The notes under the pieces were generated by a model that ran no database searches, was not told where the DNA came from, and worked only from the letters and a program-made list of their open reading frames with translations. A DNA stretch of 64,000 bases. Origin: Desulfobacteraceae bacterium UBA2245 (GTDB lineage Bacteria > Desulfobacterota > Desulfobacteria > Desulfobacterales > UBA2245). The stretch covers positions 1-64,000 of the forward strand of contig DDYB01000023.1 in the NCBI GenBank assembly GCA_002347265.1, written 5' to 3'. The position numbers were made by a program, and so were the translations under genes. This document shows positions 51,446-60,679 of this stretch, one piece after another; the stretch's first letter is position 1; the number at the start of each line of letters is the position of its first letter.

Positions 51446-52546
51446 ATGGCCTTTGGCTGGTTTAAAAAAAAGCAGGATAGTCATCAGGATATCAAGGATC
51501 CGGAAATCAGTCTGCCGGATGAATCGGATAGCGCGTGTCCGGCGGCAAATGCATCGAAGGCCGCCGGCGAACCCGGGGAGTGCGAAGCGAAAGTTTCCGG
51601 CGAAGAAAATTTCCCCGGAGTCCTTCCGGAACCGACCGGATCGGAAGGCTTTTTCAAACGTCTGAAAAACCGGCTTTCCCGAACGCGAAAATCTTTTACC
51701 CAGGGCCTGGATTCGCTTTTCGCCGGGAAATCGGGCGTCACCCCCGAAATGCTCGAGGATCTCGAAGAGCTGCTGATCACCTCGGATCTCGGCGTTGAAA
51801 CCGCCACGGAGCTGATCAGCCGCATTTCCCGAAAAGCCACCGGAATTCGCGATGCCGAGGCTCTGAAGCTCGCCCTGAAAGAGGAGATCCGGTCCCTGAT
51901 CGTCACCCTGTCCGAAAAACAGGCGCAAATGAAGACCAGACCCCATGTCGTCATGGTTCTGGGCGTCAACGGCGTAGGCAAGACCACCACCATCGGAAAA
52001 CTGGCGGCCAGGGCGTCCCGTGAGGGGCGAAAGGTGATCATTGCCGCAGCCGACACCTTTCGCGCGGCGGCCGTCGAACAGCTGGCCATCTGGGCGGAAC
52101 GTTCCGGAGCGGATCTCGTCAGACACAAGGCCGGCGCGGATCCGGCCGCCGTAGCCTATGACGCCGTCGAAGCGGCCAGGGCCCGCGGTGCGGACATCGT
52201 TCTGATCGATACGGCCGGACGGATTCACACCAAGGCCAATCTGATGGAAGAGCTCAAAAAAATCAAACGCTCCATCGCAAAAGCAATGCCGGACGCACCG
52301 CACGAGGCATTGCTGGTTCTGGACGCCACCACGGGCCAGAATGCCCTGTCCCAGGCCAGACTGTTTAATGAATCCATAGGGGTCACCGGCATTGCCATGA
52401 CCAAGCTCGACGGTACCGCCAAAGGCGGCATCGTGGTCGGCATCTGCCATTCGCTGAAAATTCCGCTGCGATACATCGGAATCGGCGAGCAGATCGAGGA
52501 CCTTCAGGACTTTGATCCGGATCGGTTTGTTGAAGCGCTTTTCTGA
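51446..52546 (+). CDS. ftsY: Signal recognition particle receptor FtsY
   Basis: 366 residues. An acidic N-terminal A region (about 1-70), then the helical N domain and the SRP-type GTPase: G1 LGVNGVGKTTTIGKLA (172-187), DTFRAAAVEQL (the I-box region), DTAGRIHTKANLMEEL (G3) and TKLDGTAKGGI (G4). It docks SRP-ribosome complexes at the membrane for co-translational insertion. GATCGGAGTAATC gives the Shine-Dalgarno. The gap between smc and ftsY (51263-51445) holds no gene. Length is usual for a FtsY with a short A domain. Confidence 0.96.
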   Translation: MAFGWFKKKQDSHQDIKDPEISLPDESDSACPAANASKAAGEPGECEAKVSGEENFPGVLPEPTGSEGFFKRLKNRLSRTRKSFTQGLDSLFAGKSGVTPEMLEDLEELLITSDLGVETATELISRISRKATGIRDAEALKLALKEEIRSLIVTLSEKQAQMKTRPHVVMVLGVNGVGKTTTIGKLAARASREGRKVIIAAADTFRAAAVEQLAIWAERSGADLVRHKAGADPAAVAYDAVEAARARGADIVLIDTAGRIHTKANLMEELKKIKRSIAKAMPDAPHEALLVLDATTGQNALSQARLFNESIGVTGIAMTKLDGTAKGGIVVGICHSLKIPLRYIGIGEQIEDLQDFDPDRFVEALF

Positions 52547-52583
52547 TGCGGTGTTTCAGCCTGATCCGTTTGAAAAAATCTTG

Positions 52584-52612
52584 TTGACAGCTTTGTCCGG
52601 CTGAAGTAGACG
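52584..52612 (+). promoter_or_regulatory. Sigma-70 promoter of the HU gene
   Basis: A perfect -35 TTGACA (52584-52589), 17 bp, then TAGACG (52607-52612) as a weak -10. It lies about 40 bp before the HU start codon, between ftsY and HU, so HU has its own transcript. Confidence 0.55.
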
Positions 52613-52652
52613 ATGAAGAGATTGTCAACCTATTAAACAAGGGGGTTTGCAC

Positions 52653-52925
52653 ATGACGAAAGCAGAATTGATCGCGAAAATGGCTCAAGACGCACAAATT
52701 ACCAAAGCAGCGGCAGCCGCTGCGCTGAATTCCTTCATGGACGGCGTCTCGAAAGCGATGAAGAAAAAAGAGGGCAGGGTGACGCTGGTAGGGTTCGGCA
52801 CCTTTTCCAAAAGCCGGCGCAAGGCAAGAAACGGCCGCAATCCGCAAACCGGCGAACCCATTAAGATCAAGGCCGCCAATGTCGTGAAATTCCGGCCCGG
52901 CAAAAAGCTCAAGGAAACCGTTTAA
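52653..52925 (+). CDS. DNA-binding protein HU
   Basis: 90 residues from the ATG at 52653 (AAGGGGG upstream). It is the HU/IHF family: a helical N-terminal half (TKAELIAKMAQDAQITKAAAAAALNSF), then GRVTLVGFGTFSKSRRKARNGRNPQTGEPIKI, the beta arm with the conserved GRNPQTG tip and Pro for DNA kinking, and AANVVKFRPGKKLKE at the end. It binds and bends DNA without strict sequence preference. It has its own promoter and an intrinsic terminator, so it is an abundant single-gene unit. HU rather than IHF is chosen from the tip sequence. Confidence 0.95.
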   Translation: MTKAELIAKMAQDAQITKAAAAAALNSFMDGVSKAMKKKEGRVTLVGFGTFSKSRRKARNGRNPQTGEPIKIKAANVVKFRPGKKLKETV

Positions 52926-52951
52926 GCAGCGCGAATTCAACAGCACGTTCC

Positions 52952-52990
52952 AGAAGGCGGTTTATCGTAGCGATAAACCGCCTTCTTTGT
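52952..52990 (+). terminator. Intrinsic terminator of the HU gene
   Basis: A perfect 16-bp inverted repeat (52952-52967 with 52971-52986, loop TAG) is followed by TTGT. It lies 26 bp past the HU stop codon. Confidence 0.85.
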
Positions 52991-52991
52991 C

Positions 52992-53032
52992 GGATTCGTA
53001 AAAAGTCCAATTTCCCCGTTTCGCAGCATCCC
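52992..53032 (+). repeat. Dispersed 40-bp repeat, copy 1
   Basis: The core CGTAAAAAGTCC, then a C/G-rich stretch ending GCAGCATCC, recurs imperfectly at 53384-53426. The two copies lie in the same orientation on both sides of the acylphosphatase gene. Confidence 0.55.
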
Positions 53033-53070
53033 CTGTCAATGCCTCGTTCCCCGGGATTTACGGCGTCATC

Positions 53071-53355
53071 TTATTGATACCGTATTTCAAAGCCGCTGAA
53101 TTCCCCCTGATATTCCTCCCATCTCAGATCCACGTCCGTGACCGCTGCAAAGGGAGGTCCGCTGCGGCACCATTTCAGCATTTCGGCGACGGTTTCCTCA
53201 TCCGACTCAAACACCGCCTCAACGGTGCGGTCCGGATTGTTTTTCACCCAGCCGCGAATCCCGAGGGCGTCGGCCATGTTCCGGGTTTCGGCTCTGAAAA
53301 ACACGCCCTGAACTCTCCCGTGAATGATCACATGCGCTCTGACTCGTTTTTTCAC
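53071..53355 (-). CDS. acyP: Acylphosphatase
   Basis: 94 residues, full family length. The active-site loop HGRVQGVFFRAET supplies the phosphate-binding loop and catalytic Arg, and GWVKNNPDRTVEAVFES supplies the catalytic Asn. It hydrolyses acyl phosphates such as acetyl phosphate or carbamoyl phosphate. It is the last gene of the minus-strand run and is flanked by two copies of a dispersed 40-bp repeat, which separate it from ligA by 96 bp. Confidence 0.93.
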   Translation of the reverse strand: MKKRVRAHVIIHGRVQGVFFRAETRNMADALGIRGWVKNNPDRTVEAVFESDEETVAEMLKWCRSGPPFAAVTDVDLRWEEYQGEFSGFEIRYQ

Positions 53356-53383
53356 AATTCACCTCGCAGGGGTGTTACAAGAT

Positions 53384-53426
53384 GATGACTCCGTAAAAAG
53401 TCCGGTTTCTGCGTTGCGCTGCATCC
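53384..53426 (+). repeat. Dispersed 40-bp repeat, copy 2
   Basis: Imperfect copy of 52992-53032 (GACTCCGTAAAAAGTCC ... GCTGCATCC), lying just upstream of the acylphosphatase start. Short elements of this look occur between genes in Desulfobacterales as I recall. Confidence 0.55.
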
Positions 53427-53451
53427 ATTCAGCACCGCGGCCGCTGCGTCT

Positions 53452-55332
53452 TCAGGGCTGAATTGGATGGATCAGGGCATCATACTCGGCTTCGTTTAAA
53501 ATCCGGGTTCCGAATTGTCCGGCTTTTTTAAGTTTTGAAGCGCCGACATTCTCGCCGCAGATCAGAAAATCCGTGTTCCGGCTGACCGCGGACTGAACAT
53601 TTGCGCCCAGACTCCGGGCCTCGGCCTGCATCTGATTCCGGTCGCCGCGGGTCATTCTGCCGGTAAAGACCAGAAACTTTCCGGCAATGGGATTTTTCAA
53701 TATTTTCGATTCGCCGGCAAGCGGGGTGCGTCTAAGGTTAAATCCCAGGTCCAGCATGCGCTGAATGGTTTCCCGCCATCTTGCGATATCCTCTGTAATG
53801 GCGCGGCTGGTGATTTTCCCGAATCCGTGGATCTTCTCAATTTCCTCTGCTTTTGCGTTGAGAAGTTCTTCCAGGGGCCTCCAGGCCAGAATTTTCCGGC
53901 TGTCTCCACTGCCGAGATCCGAAATGCCGAAAGCCGCCAGAAACCGCCAATCCTCCACCGGCTGCGTTCTGCTCAGCGTAAGGGCATCGGCCAGATTCCT
54001 GGACTGAACCGGCCCGAAGCCCATGGCGGCAAAATCACTCTCCTGAAGCTGATAGATTTTTTCCAGCGTGTCGCAACCGCTTTCCACGATTCTTTCAATG
54101 GTTCTGATGCCGAACCAGTCCGCCGTTGCCAGGGTTTTGAACCAGTGGCTGATTCGCTGCACCACCTGGGCCCGGCACAGGGAATTACCGCACCTTAAAA
54201 AATCGTTGTTCCATTCAAGGGGCTGGCTGCACGAGGGGCACTGATCCGGGATGATGACCTGCGCAGCCTGTGAAATGACTCCCTCGAGCTTGGGAATCAC
54301 CTCGCCGCTTCGAATCACCTCGATCTTGGATCCGGGCCCGATGCGGTATTTTTTGACCAGACCGGCATGATGCGCGGTGACGTTGCGGATCGTGGCGCCG
54401 GAAAGCGACACCGGCTCAATTTCGAGCACCGGCGTGATATTGCCGGTTCTGCCGACCTGCCATCGGACATCCAGGACCCGTGCGACCGCCGTATCTCCCT
54501 TGGTCTTGACGGCGATCTGCCACCGGTAATGGTGGGCCGTCGCACCCATGGCCTTCCTGATCCGTTCGTCCATCACCTCGGCCACAACCCCGTCCACCGG
54601 GTAATCGGTCCGGGCGATCAGATCGTCGGCGACGCTTCTGATCCGAGACAGAAGCTCGGGGCCCGTTCCGGTCCAGCAGGGCGTCTCGCTGTATGGCACA
54701 AAGCGAACGGCCTGTGCGTCCAGCGCCTTGCGGGCATTGGGATTGACCGTATCCGAGGAGACGATGCCCACGACCATGTTTCTGGGGTGTTCAAATGCAT
54801 CCGCCAGATGCGCGTCGAAATAGGACTTGACGACCACCAGCTCGCCGAGGCCTCTGCCCCGGCCGCCTGCGGCAATGACGCCCTTTTCGAATACATTGCT
54901 GATCTCATAGCCGACCTCTCCGTTTCCCCGGGTGACAAACACCGTTCCGTCGTCCCGGCCGGCCAGTCCGTCGAGCTTGGGCGTGACCTTGAAACGAACC
55001 TCGGCGACGCCGATGGCCTGCGCTTCTTTTTCAACACGGGCGACAAAGCGTTCCAGGGCCTCGTCGGTATAAGCCTTTTCCGTTGAAAGCATGGGAACCG
55101 GATGCCGCACCTGTTTCCGGGATTCGAATTTTTCCGGTTCGACCGCGTGCAGAAAAGGATGGGCGGGATCCAGACGGCGTAGCTCTTCAACCATCCGGTC
55201 ATAGTACTGGTCGCTGACCAGCGGATTTCCGCTTCGATAGGCCTCGTTGTATTTTTGCAGATCCGCGGCCAGCGCTTCGATGTCTTTGATGGTGTTCAAT
55301 TCAAATCGTTCCAGCACGAAACCGCCAGACAT
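53452..55332 (-). CDS. ligA: NAD-dependent DNA ligase, divergent form
   Basis: 626 residues, about 45 shorter than usual. The domain order is that of LigA: Ia domain (DQYYDRMVEELRRLDP), adenylation domain with the nucleotidyl lysine in VTPKLDGLAG (K119), OB fold, four-cysteine zinc site (CPSC ... CGNSLC), helix-hairpin-helix region and a C-terminal BRCT domain (from about 555, KFLVFTGRMTRGD). Several otherwise invariant motifs are altered: TRGDGxxGEDVT reads TRGNGEVGYEIS, and the KFP of the motif ahead of the OB fold is absent (RWQIAVKTKG). It may be a diverged sole ligase or a second specialised one. The start has a poor ribosome binding site. Confidence 0.82.
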   Translation of the reverse strand: MSGGFVLERFELNTIKDIEALAADLQKYNEAYRSGNPLVSDQYYDRMVEELRRLDPAHPFLHAVEPEKFESRKQVRHPVPMLSTEKAYTDEALERFVARVEKEAQAIGVAEVRFKVTPKLDGLAGRDDGTVFVTRGNGEVGYEISNVFEKGVIAAGGRGRGLGELVVVKSYFDAHLADAFEHPRNMVVGIVSSDTVNPNARKALDAQAVRFVPYSETPCWTGTGPELLSRIRSVADDLIARTDYPVDGVVAEVMDERIRKAMGATAHHYRWQIAVKTKGDTAVARVLDVRWQVGRTGNITPVLEIEPVSLSGATIRNVTAHHAGLVKKYRIGPGSKIEVIRSGEVIPKLEGVISQAAQVIIPDQCPSCSQPLEWNNDFLRCGNSLCRAQVVQRISHWFKTLATADWFGIRTIERIVESGCDTLEKIYQLQESDFAAMGFGPVQSRNLADALTLSRTQPVEDWRFLAAFGISDLGSGDSRKILAWRPLEELLNAKAEEIEKIHGFGKITSRAITEDIARWRETIQRMLDLGFNLRRTPLAGESKILKNPIAGKFLVFTGRMTRGDRNQMQAEARSLGANVQSAVSRNTDFLICGENVGASKLKKAGQFGTRILNEAEYDALIHPIQP

Positions 55333-55426
55333 GACCCAAAGCCCGCTGACGGCGGCTATCGGCGTTATTTCGGAAAAGCGCCGAAGAGATAGATCGGGGT
55401 CTTCATGACAAAACCGGTTGGAAAAT

Positions 55427-56161
55427 TCACAGACTCCGGCACAGGATGCCGATCATATCCGCAGCGCGCCGCCGGTTGTCCCTGAATCGCTTATCCTTGA
55501 ATCCCGGACGCCACGTCAGGTCGGAAAGCTCGTCGGAAACCACCAGCACCGCTCCCACATCCACGTTCCGAAATGCGCCGATGGTGAACAGCGCCGAGGT
55601 TTCCATATCCACGGCCAGAACGTCCCGGGACTGATAATGACGTATCTTCTCCTCTGTTTCCCGGAAAATGGCGTCCGTGGACCAGACGCTTCCCTCGTGA
55701 AAGACAATGCCGTTGCCGCTGAGCGTGTTGCGGACATTTTGCAGAATATACTCGGAAGGCGCCGATTTTCCGCCATCCGGACCATTGTAATGCCGCGAGG
55801 TTCCTTCATCGATAAAGGAACCGGCAGGCAGAATGATGTCCCCGACCCGGACCTGGGGGGCGATCGCGCCGCACCACCCGAAAAATATGATTTTTCGGGC
55901 GCCCCAGGCGATCAGTGTTTCCAGAATGATTGCCGCGTAAGGCGCGCCGATGATCGGACCGGTAATCGAAATGCCCGGCGCATCCTGGCACAGATATATC
56001 CTTCCCATGAGCAGATCCGAAAAAGAATCACTGTCGACGGAGGTCGCGCGGCAGAACGCCCGAAGATCAGCCTCACTGCTGACCATGACGGCCACGGGTC
56101 CCAGATCCGGTGAATTCTTCCCTTTTTTGGGATTGACAATCGCGTTGTTCTGACTGCTCAT
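55427..56161 (-). CDS. Nucleoside phosphorylase (PNP/UDP family)
   Basis: 244 residues. It shows the nucleoside phosphorylase superfamily I pattern: GPIIGAPYAAIILETLIAWGARKIIFFGWCGAI (phosphate and ribose contacts) and LAVDMETSALFTIG, where the Glu binds the ribose 2'/3' hydroxyls. It is nearest in look to the uridine phosphorylase / MTA-SAH-nucleosidase-like branch with a VVSDELSD end. It cleaves a nucleoside with phosphate to base and ribose 1-phosphate; base specificity is not readable. It lies between the small conserved gene upstream and ligA downstream, on the same strand. Confidence 0.85.
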   Translation of the reverse strand: MSSQNNAIVNPKKGKNSPDLGPVAVMVSSEADLRAFCRATSVDSDSFSDLLMGRIYLCQDAPGISITGPIIGAPYAAIILETLIAWGARKIIFFGWCGAIAPQVRVGDIILPAGSFIDEGTSRHYNGPDGGKSAPSEYILQNVRNTLSGNGIVFHEGSVWSTDAIFRETEEKIRHYQSRDVLAVDMETSALFTIGAFRNVDVGAVLVVSDELSDLTWRPGFKDKRFRDNRRRAADMIGILCRSL

Positions 56162-56216
56162 GATCGTCCGCTCTGACGGTTGCCATGCTGCATGAATTTA
56201 CAGCGGGAAAAGAGCC

Positions 56217-56471
56217 TCAAAAGGGCTGGGTCAGTTCGGTGAGCGCATCCCTGACCTCATCGATGATATCGTAAAACCACATCAGATCTTCCATTGAAAG
56301 CCGTCCTGACCGTACCTGGGTTTCCTTGCCGTCCTTGCGCAGAATTATTCTGGGGCCGATCTGAACCTTGGGCTGTCCCTCCCCGTATTGGTTGATGGAT
56401 ATGATTAGACCGGTGTCTTCGCTGCGCCAGGATTTTAATACCTTGTCCTTGCTGGGATCAAATGCTCCCAT
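56217..56471 (-). CDS. Small conserved protein (84 aa), function unknown
   Basis: 84 residues with an AGGTTTAATATG start context downstream of glyS. The sequence is beta-rich: LKSWRSEDTGLIISINQYGEGQPKVQIGPRI, then RKDGKETQVRSGRLSMEDLMWFYDIIDEV and a terminal helix. The pattern of a curved sheet followed by a helix, with DGKETQVRSGRLSMED, is vaguely like single-stranded-nucleic-acid-binding PC4-type proteins, but I cannot assign it. It follows glyS by 19 bp on the same strand and is probably co-transcribed with glyQS. Confidence 0.65.
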   Translation of the reverse strand: MGAFDPSKDKVLKSWRSEDTGLIISINQYGEGQPKVQIGPRIILRKDGKETQVRSGRLSMEDLMWFYDIIDEVRDALTELTQPF

Positions 56472-56490
56472 ATTAAACCTCCAGTAAAAT

Positions 56491-58563
56491 TCAGGTGGAT
56501 ATTTTCGAAAAATCTGCGATCATGCCAAAAAGGCACGAAATCCGTTCCAGCAGAGCCAGACGGTTCCGGCGCAGAGCCGTGTTCTCGCTCATGACCATGA
56601 CGCCGTCGAAAAACGCATCCACCGGTTTTCGAAGGGATGCGATCTCCTCCAGTGCGGCATCAAACAATCCATGATCGAGCTTGTCCGCCACTCGGGAACG
56701 AACCTGCTGAAAGATACCGTACAGTGCGCTTTCAGTGGCATCTTCGAACAGGCTTTCATCGATTTTGTCTTCCTTGCAGACGTCACCGGCTTTCCGGATG
56801 ATGTTGACCACCCGCTTGAACGCGACGGCAATCGAGTCGAAATCTGGATGGGCCTTGAGCGCCTCCAGGGCACGGACCCGTTTCCACACGTTCGGAACAT
56901 GGTCCACGGACACGCCGGCGACTGCCGCAATCACATCCTTTGAAAAGCCTTCCTCGGCCAGCAGATGCGAAATGCGGCTGCGGAAAAATTCGATGATCGG
57001 TTCCGAACATCCGCCCGTCTCAAGCCCGATGAACAGGTCAAGACTCTTTTGAACCGCCTCGGTCAATGAAAAGGAAAAACCCTTGTCCAGCATGATCTGG
57101 ACCACGCCGATGGCTTGACGCCTCAGGGCGTAGGGGTCCGAGGCGCCGGTCGGAATCAGACCCACGCCGAAGCACCCGCATATGGAGTCGATCTTGTCGG
57201 CAATGGCCACAATGGCGCCGGGAAGCGTTTCCGGCAGAGGACCTCCGGAAAAGGTCGGACGGTAATGTTCTTCAATGGCCATTGCCACAAGCGGATCTTC
57301 TCCGGCCTTTTGGGCATAGACCCTGCCCATGATTCCCTGAAGCTCCGGAAATTCTCCGACCACCTGGCAGACCAGGTCGGCCTTGCACAGATCCGCAGCC
57401 CGCCCCACCTGAATCTTGAGCCGGGGGTCGTCGGAAATACGGCCGCAGAGATGTTCGGCCAGCTGCCTTACGCGCTTCGTCTTCTCGTACATGGTGCCGA
57501 GCCTGGCCTGAAACAGGACGCCGTTGAGCTTTTCCTTCCATTGATCCATGGAATCGGCCAGATCGCTCTGGAAAAAGAAACGGGCGTCTTCCAGGCGTGC
57601 TCTTAAAACCCGTTCATGCCCCCTGGCCACCAGGTCCATGTTTCTGGCCGGGGTGTTGTTCACAGCGATAAAGCAGGGCAGCAGCCGCTGATCGGCATCC
57701 ACCACCGCAAAATACTTCTGGTGCTTGCGCATGGCGGTAATCAGCACCACGTCGGGCACCTCAAGATACTTTGCCTCGAACTTTCCGGCGGAAACCGCCG
57801 GAAATTCCACCAGATTGTTGACGATATCGACCAGTTCGGCATCCTCAATAATCTTTCCACCCAGCGCGCTTGCGGTCCTCCGCACCTGATCCGCCACCTG
57901 AGTACGGCGCTCGCTCGAATCCGCCAGCACGCAAGCCGAGCGCAGGGCCTCGACATACTGGTCCGAATGGTCGATGCGAATCTTTCCGGGGCTTACGAAC
58001 CGGTGTCCGCAGGAATGCCGGCCGCTTCGAATGCCGCCCAAACCAAAGGAGACGGTCTTTTCTCCGAAAAGCGCCAGAATCCAGTGAATCGGCCGGGCAA
58101 AGGAGATGTTCAGATCGGCCCAGCGCATGCTTTTGGGAAAGGGCGTGGCCAGAATCGCGGCGGGCAGCATGGTTTTAAGCATGTTCAGCGTCGGGCCTCC
58201 GCGTTCGGTTTTGATTGCGCAGAGGTACCGGCCCTTTCCGGTTTCCTTGATTCGAATCCGGTTGACCGGAACGCCGACCTTTTCGGCGAATTTAACAGCC
58301 GCCGTCGTGGGCTTTCCATTGGCGTCAAATCCCACTCTTTCCGGAGGCCCGACGACCTCTTCGGTCAGCGGGGCCTGCCTGGGGGCCACATCGTCGATTT
58401 GCACGGCCAGTCTTCGCGGCGTTCCAAACACCCGGCTGGGGCCGTGATCGATTCTGGCCTCGGTCAATCGCTGATCCAGGGCCGAAGCCAGGGATTTGAG
58501 CGCCGGCTCGATGTAGCCGGCGGGTATTTCCTCGGTTCCTATCTCCAATAACAGATTATCCAT
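56491..58563 (-). CDS. glyS: Glycyl-tRNA synthetase beta subunit
   Basis: 690 residues from the ATG at 58563 with GAGGTGATT upstream; the longer open frame reading into glyQ is rejected. It starts with the hallmark LLLEIGTEEIPAGYI, followed by VFGTPRRLAVQI, FPKSMRW and the HD-like region (LVCQVVGEFPELQGIMGRVYA). The C-terminal half ends in an anticodon-binding-like helical part with FFDGVMVM. With GlyQ it forms the heterotetrameric bacterial glycyl-tRNA synthetase. It lies 43 bp downstream of glyQ. Confidence 0.95.
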   Translation of the reverse strand: MDNLLLEIGTEEIPAGYIEPALKSLASALDQRLTEARIDHGPSRVFGTPRRLAVQIDDVAPRQAPLTEEVVGPPERVGFDANGKPTTAAVKFAEKVGVPVNRIRIKETGKGRYLCAIKTERGGPTLNMLKTMLPAAILATPFPKSMRWADLNISFARPIHWILALFGEKTVSFGLGGIRSGRHSCGHRFVSPGKIRIDHSDQYVEALRSACVLADSSERRTQVADQVRRTASALGGKIIEDAELVDIVNNLVEFPAVSAGKFEAKYLEVPDVVLITAMRKHQKYFAVVDADQRLLPCFIAVNNTPARNMDLVARGHERVLRARLEDARFFFQSDLADSMDQWKEKLNGVLFQARLGTMYEKTKRVRQLAEHLCGRISDDPRLKIQVGRAADLCKADLVCQVVGEFPELQGIMGRVYAQKAGEDPLVAMAIEEHYRPTFSGGPLPETLPGAIVAIADKIDSICGCFGVGLIPTGASDPYALRRQAIGVVQIMLDKGFSFSLTEAVQKSLDLFIGLETGGCSEPIIEFFRSRISHLLAEEGFSKDVIAAVAGVSVDHVPNVWKRVRALEALKAHPDFDSIAVAFKRVVNIIRKAGDVCKEDKIDESLFEDATESALYGIFQQVRSRVADKLDHGLFDAALEEIASLRKPVDAFFDGVMVMSENTALRRNRLALLERISCLFGMIADFSKIST

Positions 58564-58606
58564 AATCACCTCGATGATATCTTGAACCGTATCCTTGTCA
58601 ATGCGT

Positions 58607-59482
58607 TCAGACCGATTGTCGCAGCAGCGGATAGCCCATGGCTTCGCGCTGTTTGAGATACGCCACGGCGCACAGACGGGCCAGGTTTCGAATCCTTCCG
58701 ATGTAGCCGGTGCGCTCGGTGACGCTGATCGCCCCCCGGGCATCCAGAAGATTAAAGGTGTGCGAGCATTTCAGGCAGTATTCATAAGCCGGAAGCACCA
58801 GTTCCTCTTTGATGATGCGGATGGATTCGGCTTCGTACTTGCCGAAAAGGTCCAGAAGCATGGAAACGTCGGCCTTTTCGAAATTATAGGTGGACTGTTC
58901 CACCTCCTGCCGGTGATGAACATCTCCGTACTTGACGTCCGGGTTCCATCTCAGATCGTAGACGTTGTCAATCCCCTGCAGATACATGGAGATGCGCTCC
59001 AGACCATAGGTGATTTCCACGGATACGGGCCGAAGTTCGATGCTGCCGGCCAGCTGGAAATAGGTGAACTGGGTGATCTCCATGCCGTCGAGCCAGACCT
59101 CCCAGCCCAGCCCGGAAGCGCCCAGGGTGGGAGACTCCCAGTCGTCCTCCACAAAGCGGATATCGTGTTCAAGCGGATCAATGCCCAGTTCTTTCAGGCT
59201 TTGCAGATACAGATCCTGAACATCACCGGGAGAAGGCTTCAGAATGACCTGAAACTGGTAGTAATGCTGCAGGCGGTTGGGATTTTCGCCATACCGCCCG
59301 TCGGTCGGACGCCGGGACGGCTGAACATAAGCCACTTTCCATGGCTCGGGTCCCAGGGCTCTTAACAGCGTGGCGGGATGAAAGGTGCCGGCGCCCACTT
59401 CCATGTCGTACGGTTGAGCCAGAACGCAGCCCTTTCTCGCCCAGAATTTTTGCAATGTAAGAATGACCTGCTGAAAATCCAT
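58607..59482 (-). CDS. glyQ: Glycyl-tRNA synthetase alpha subunit
   Basis: 291 residues, normal for the family. It starts [19 protein letters not shown] and has the motif-1-like [54 protein letters not shown], and the class II motifs [18 protein letters not shown] and [11 protein letters not shown]. It is the catalytic subunit that activates glycine. AGAGG(TT) precedes the start. It lies 95 bp after the GHMP kinase gene on the same strand. Confidence 0.96.
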   Translation of the reverse strand: MDFQQVILTLQKFWARKGCVLAQPYDMEVGAGTFHPATLLRALGPEPWKVAYVQPSRRPTDGRYGENPNRLQHYYQFQVILKPSPGDVQDLYLQSLKELGIDPLEHDIRFVEDDWESPTLGASGLGWEVWLDGMEITQFTYFQLAGSIELRPVSVEITYGLERISMYLQGIDNVYDLRWNPDVKYGDVHHRQEVEQSTYNFEKADVSMLLDLFGKYEAESIRIIKEELVLPAYEYCLKCSHTFNLLDARGAISVTERTGYIGRIRNLARLCAVAYLKQREAMGYPLLRQSV

Positions 59483-59578
59483 CGTTTAACCTCTTCAAAT
59501 GGTTGTGCCGGTTGTTGGGTCAACCCTGATTTATCCTGTCATGTCAATAATCATAAAGCTCGACGGTCTCGTCAAAAT

Positions 59579-60679
59579 TCAAAGCGCGAAAGGCTTTGCC
59601 GTGCAGACAACGCCTTTCGAATCGATCTGAACATCCAGCAGACGGGCGTCTTTACGCGAGGCGAGCAGCTTTTGCCATTCACCTTTCAACCGGGCGGCAT
59701 CGGCCGGTTTTCCGAGCGCCCACACGCACCCGCCGCCTCCGGCCCCGGCGATTCTGACGCCGCATCCGCAAGCGGCCCCGGCGACTGCCAGCTGCCGGCC
59801 CGTTTTATCAAAGACCTCGGGGGTCAGGCGGCTTCGAATCTCCATTTCCCGGTTCATCATCCCGGCCGCAGTTTTGAAATCCTTATTTTTCAGAGCCTCG
59901 ACAAATTTTTGCGTGCAAATGACGATCTCGGCCCAATCCGCCCGGCTTTTTCCGGCGCTAAACTGTTTCACCCATCGGCTGTTGACATCCTTGGAGGCAT
60001 GGGGCACGCCGCAGTAGGCCAGCAGCAGATTCCGCTCAAGCATTCTGCATTCCGCCGCTCTGAACAACGGTTCGCGTCCGAACGGCGGATGCTGACCGGC
60101 ATGCCAGCGCCAGAGGTGAACGCCGCCATAGGCTGCGGCCAGCTGATCCTGGAGCCCGCAGGGAACGCCGGCCACGCTGGATTCGAGCTGCCAGGCCAGC
60201 AGGGCGATATCCCGCCTGGCCATGGGCTTTTTCCCCAGCGCCATGGCCTCGGCCATGGACAGAGCGGCGATCAGGGCAACAGCGGCGGTCGATGATCCCC
60301 CCAGAGAGCTTCTGGGCGGAGAGGATGATTCGATCCTGATATGAACGCCTTCGGCCTTGAAGAAGGCGGCGGCCGAAAACATCAGGCCCAGCGGATGATC
60401 AAAAGGCGCTTTGAAAAGATCGAAATCGGCGCTGTCGAATCCAGCGGACGAAACCTTCACCCTTCCCGGCGTGTGCGGCGCCAGAACCACACGGGTTCTC
60501 ATGTTCAGGGCGATATTGAACGTACAGGGTCCCATATGCCGAAGCGGATAATGGAAGGCGCCGATATCCACAGTGCCTCCCATATCGATCCGGCAGGGCG
60601 CCGATGCCTCGATGGTCTGCTTTGCCGCAATGCTTGAAATCGCGCCGCACATTTCGGATCTCTTCCTTCTTTCGATCAT
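59579..60679 (-). CDS. GHMP-family kinase (LmbP/heptose- or galactokinase-like)
   Basis: 366 residues from the ATG at 60679, which overlaps the recO stop codon (ATGA), so the start is well supported; the longer frame reads into recO. GHMP motifs: EASAPCRIDMGGTVD near residue 25, the phosphate loop PPRSSLGGSSTAAVALIAAL, and the third motif IAGAGGGGCVWAL near the end. It resembles sugar kinases such as D-glycero-D-manno-heptose 7-phosphate kinase and LmbP. The phosphorylated sugar is unknown; no lipopolysaccharide genes are near. It is inserted in the recO-glyQ run. Confidence 0.83.
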   Translation of the reverse strand: MIERRKRSEMCGAISSIAAKQTIEASAPCRIDMGGTVDIGAFHYPLRHMGPCTFNIALNMRTRVVLAPHTPGRVKVSSAGFDSADFDLFKAPFDHPLGLMFSAAAFFKAEGVHIRIESSSPPRSSLGGSSTAAVALIAALSMAEAMALGKKPMARRDIALLAWQLESSVAGVPCGLQDQLAAAYGGVHLWRWHAGQHPPFGREPLFRAAECRMLERNLLLAYCGVPHASKDVNSRWVKQFSAGKSRADWAEIVICTQKFVEALKNKDFKTAAGMMNREMEIRSRLTPEVFDKTGRQLAVAGAACGCGVRIAGAGGGGCVWALGKPADAARLKGEWQKLLASRKDARLLDVQIDSKGVVCTAKPFAL

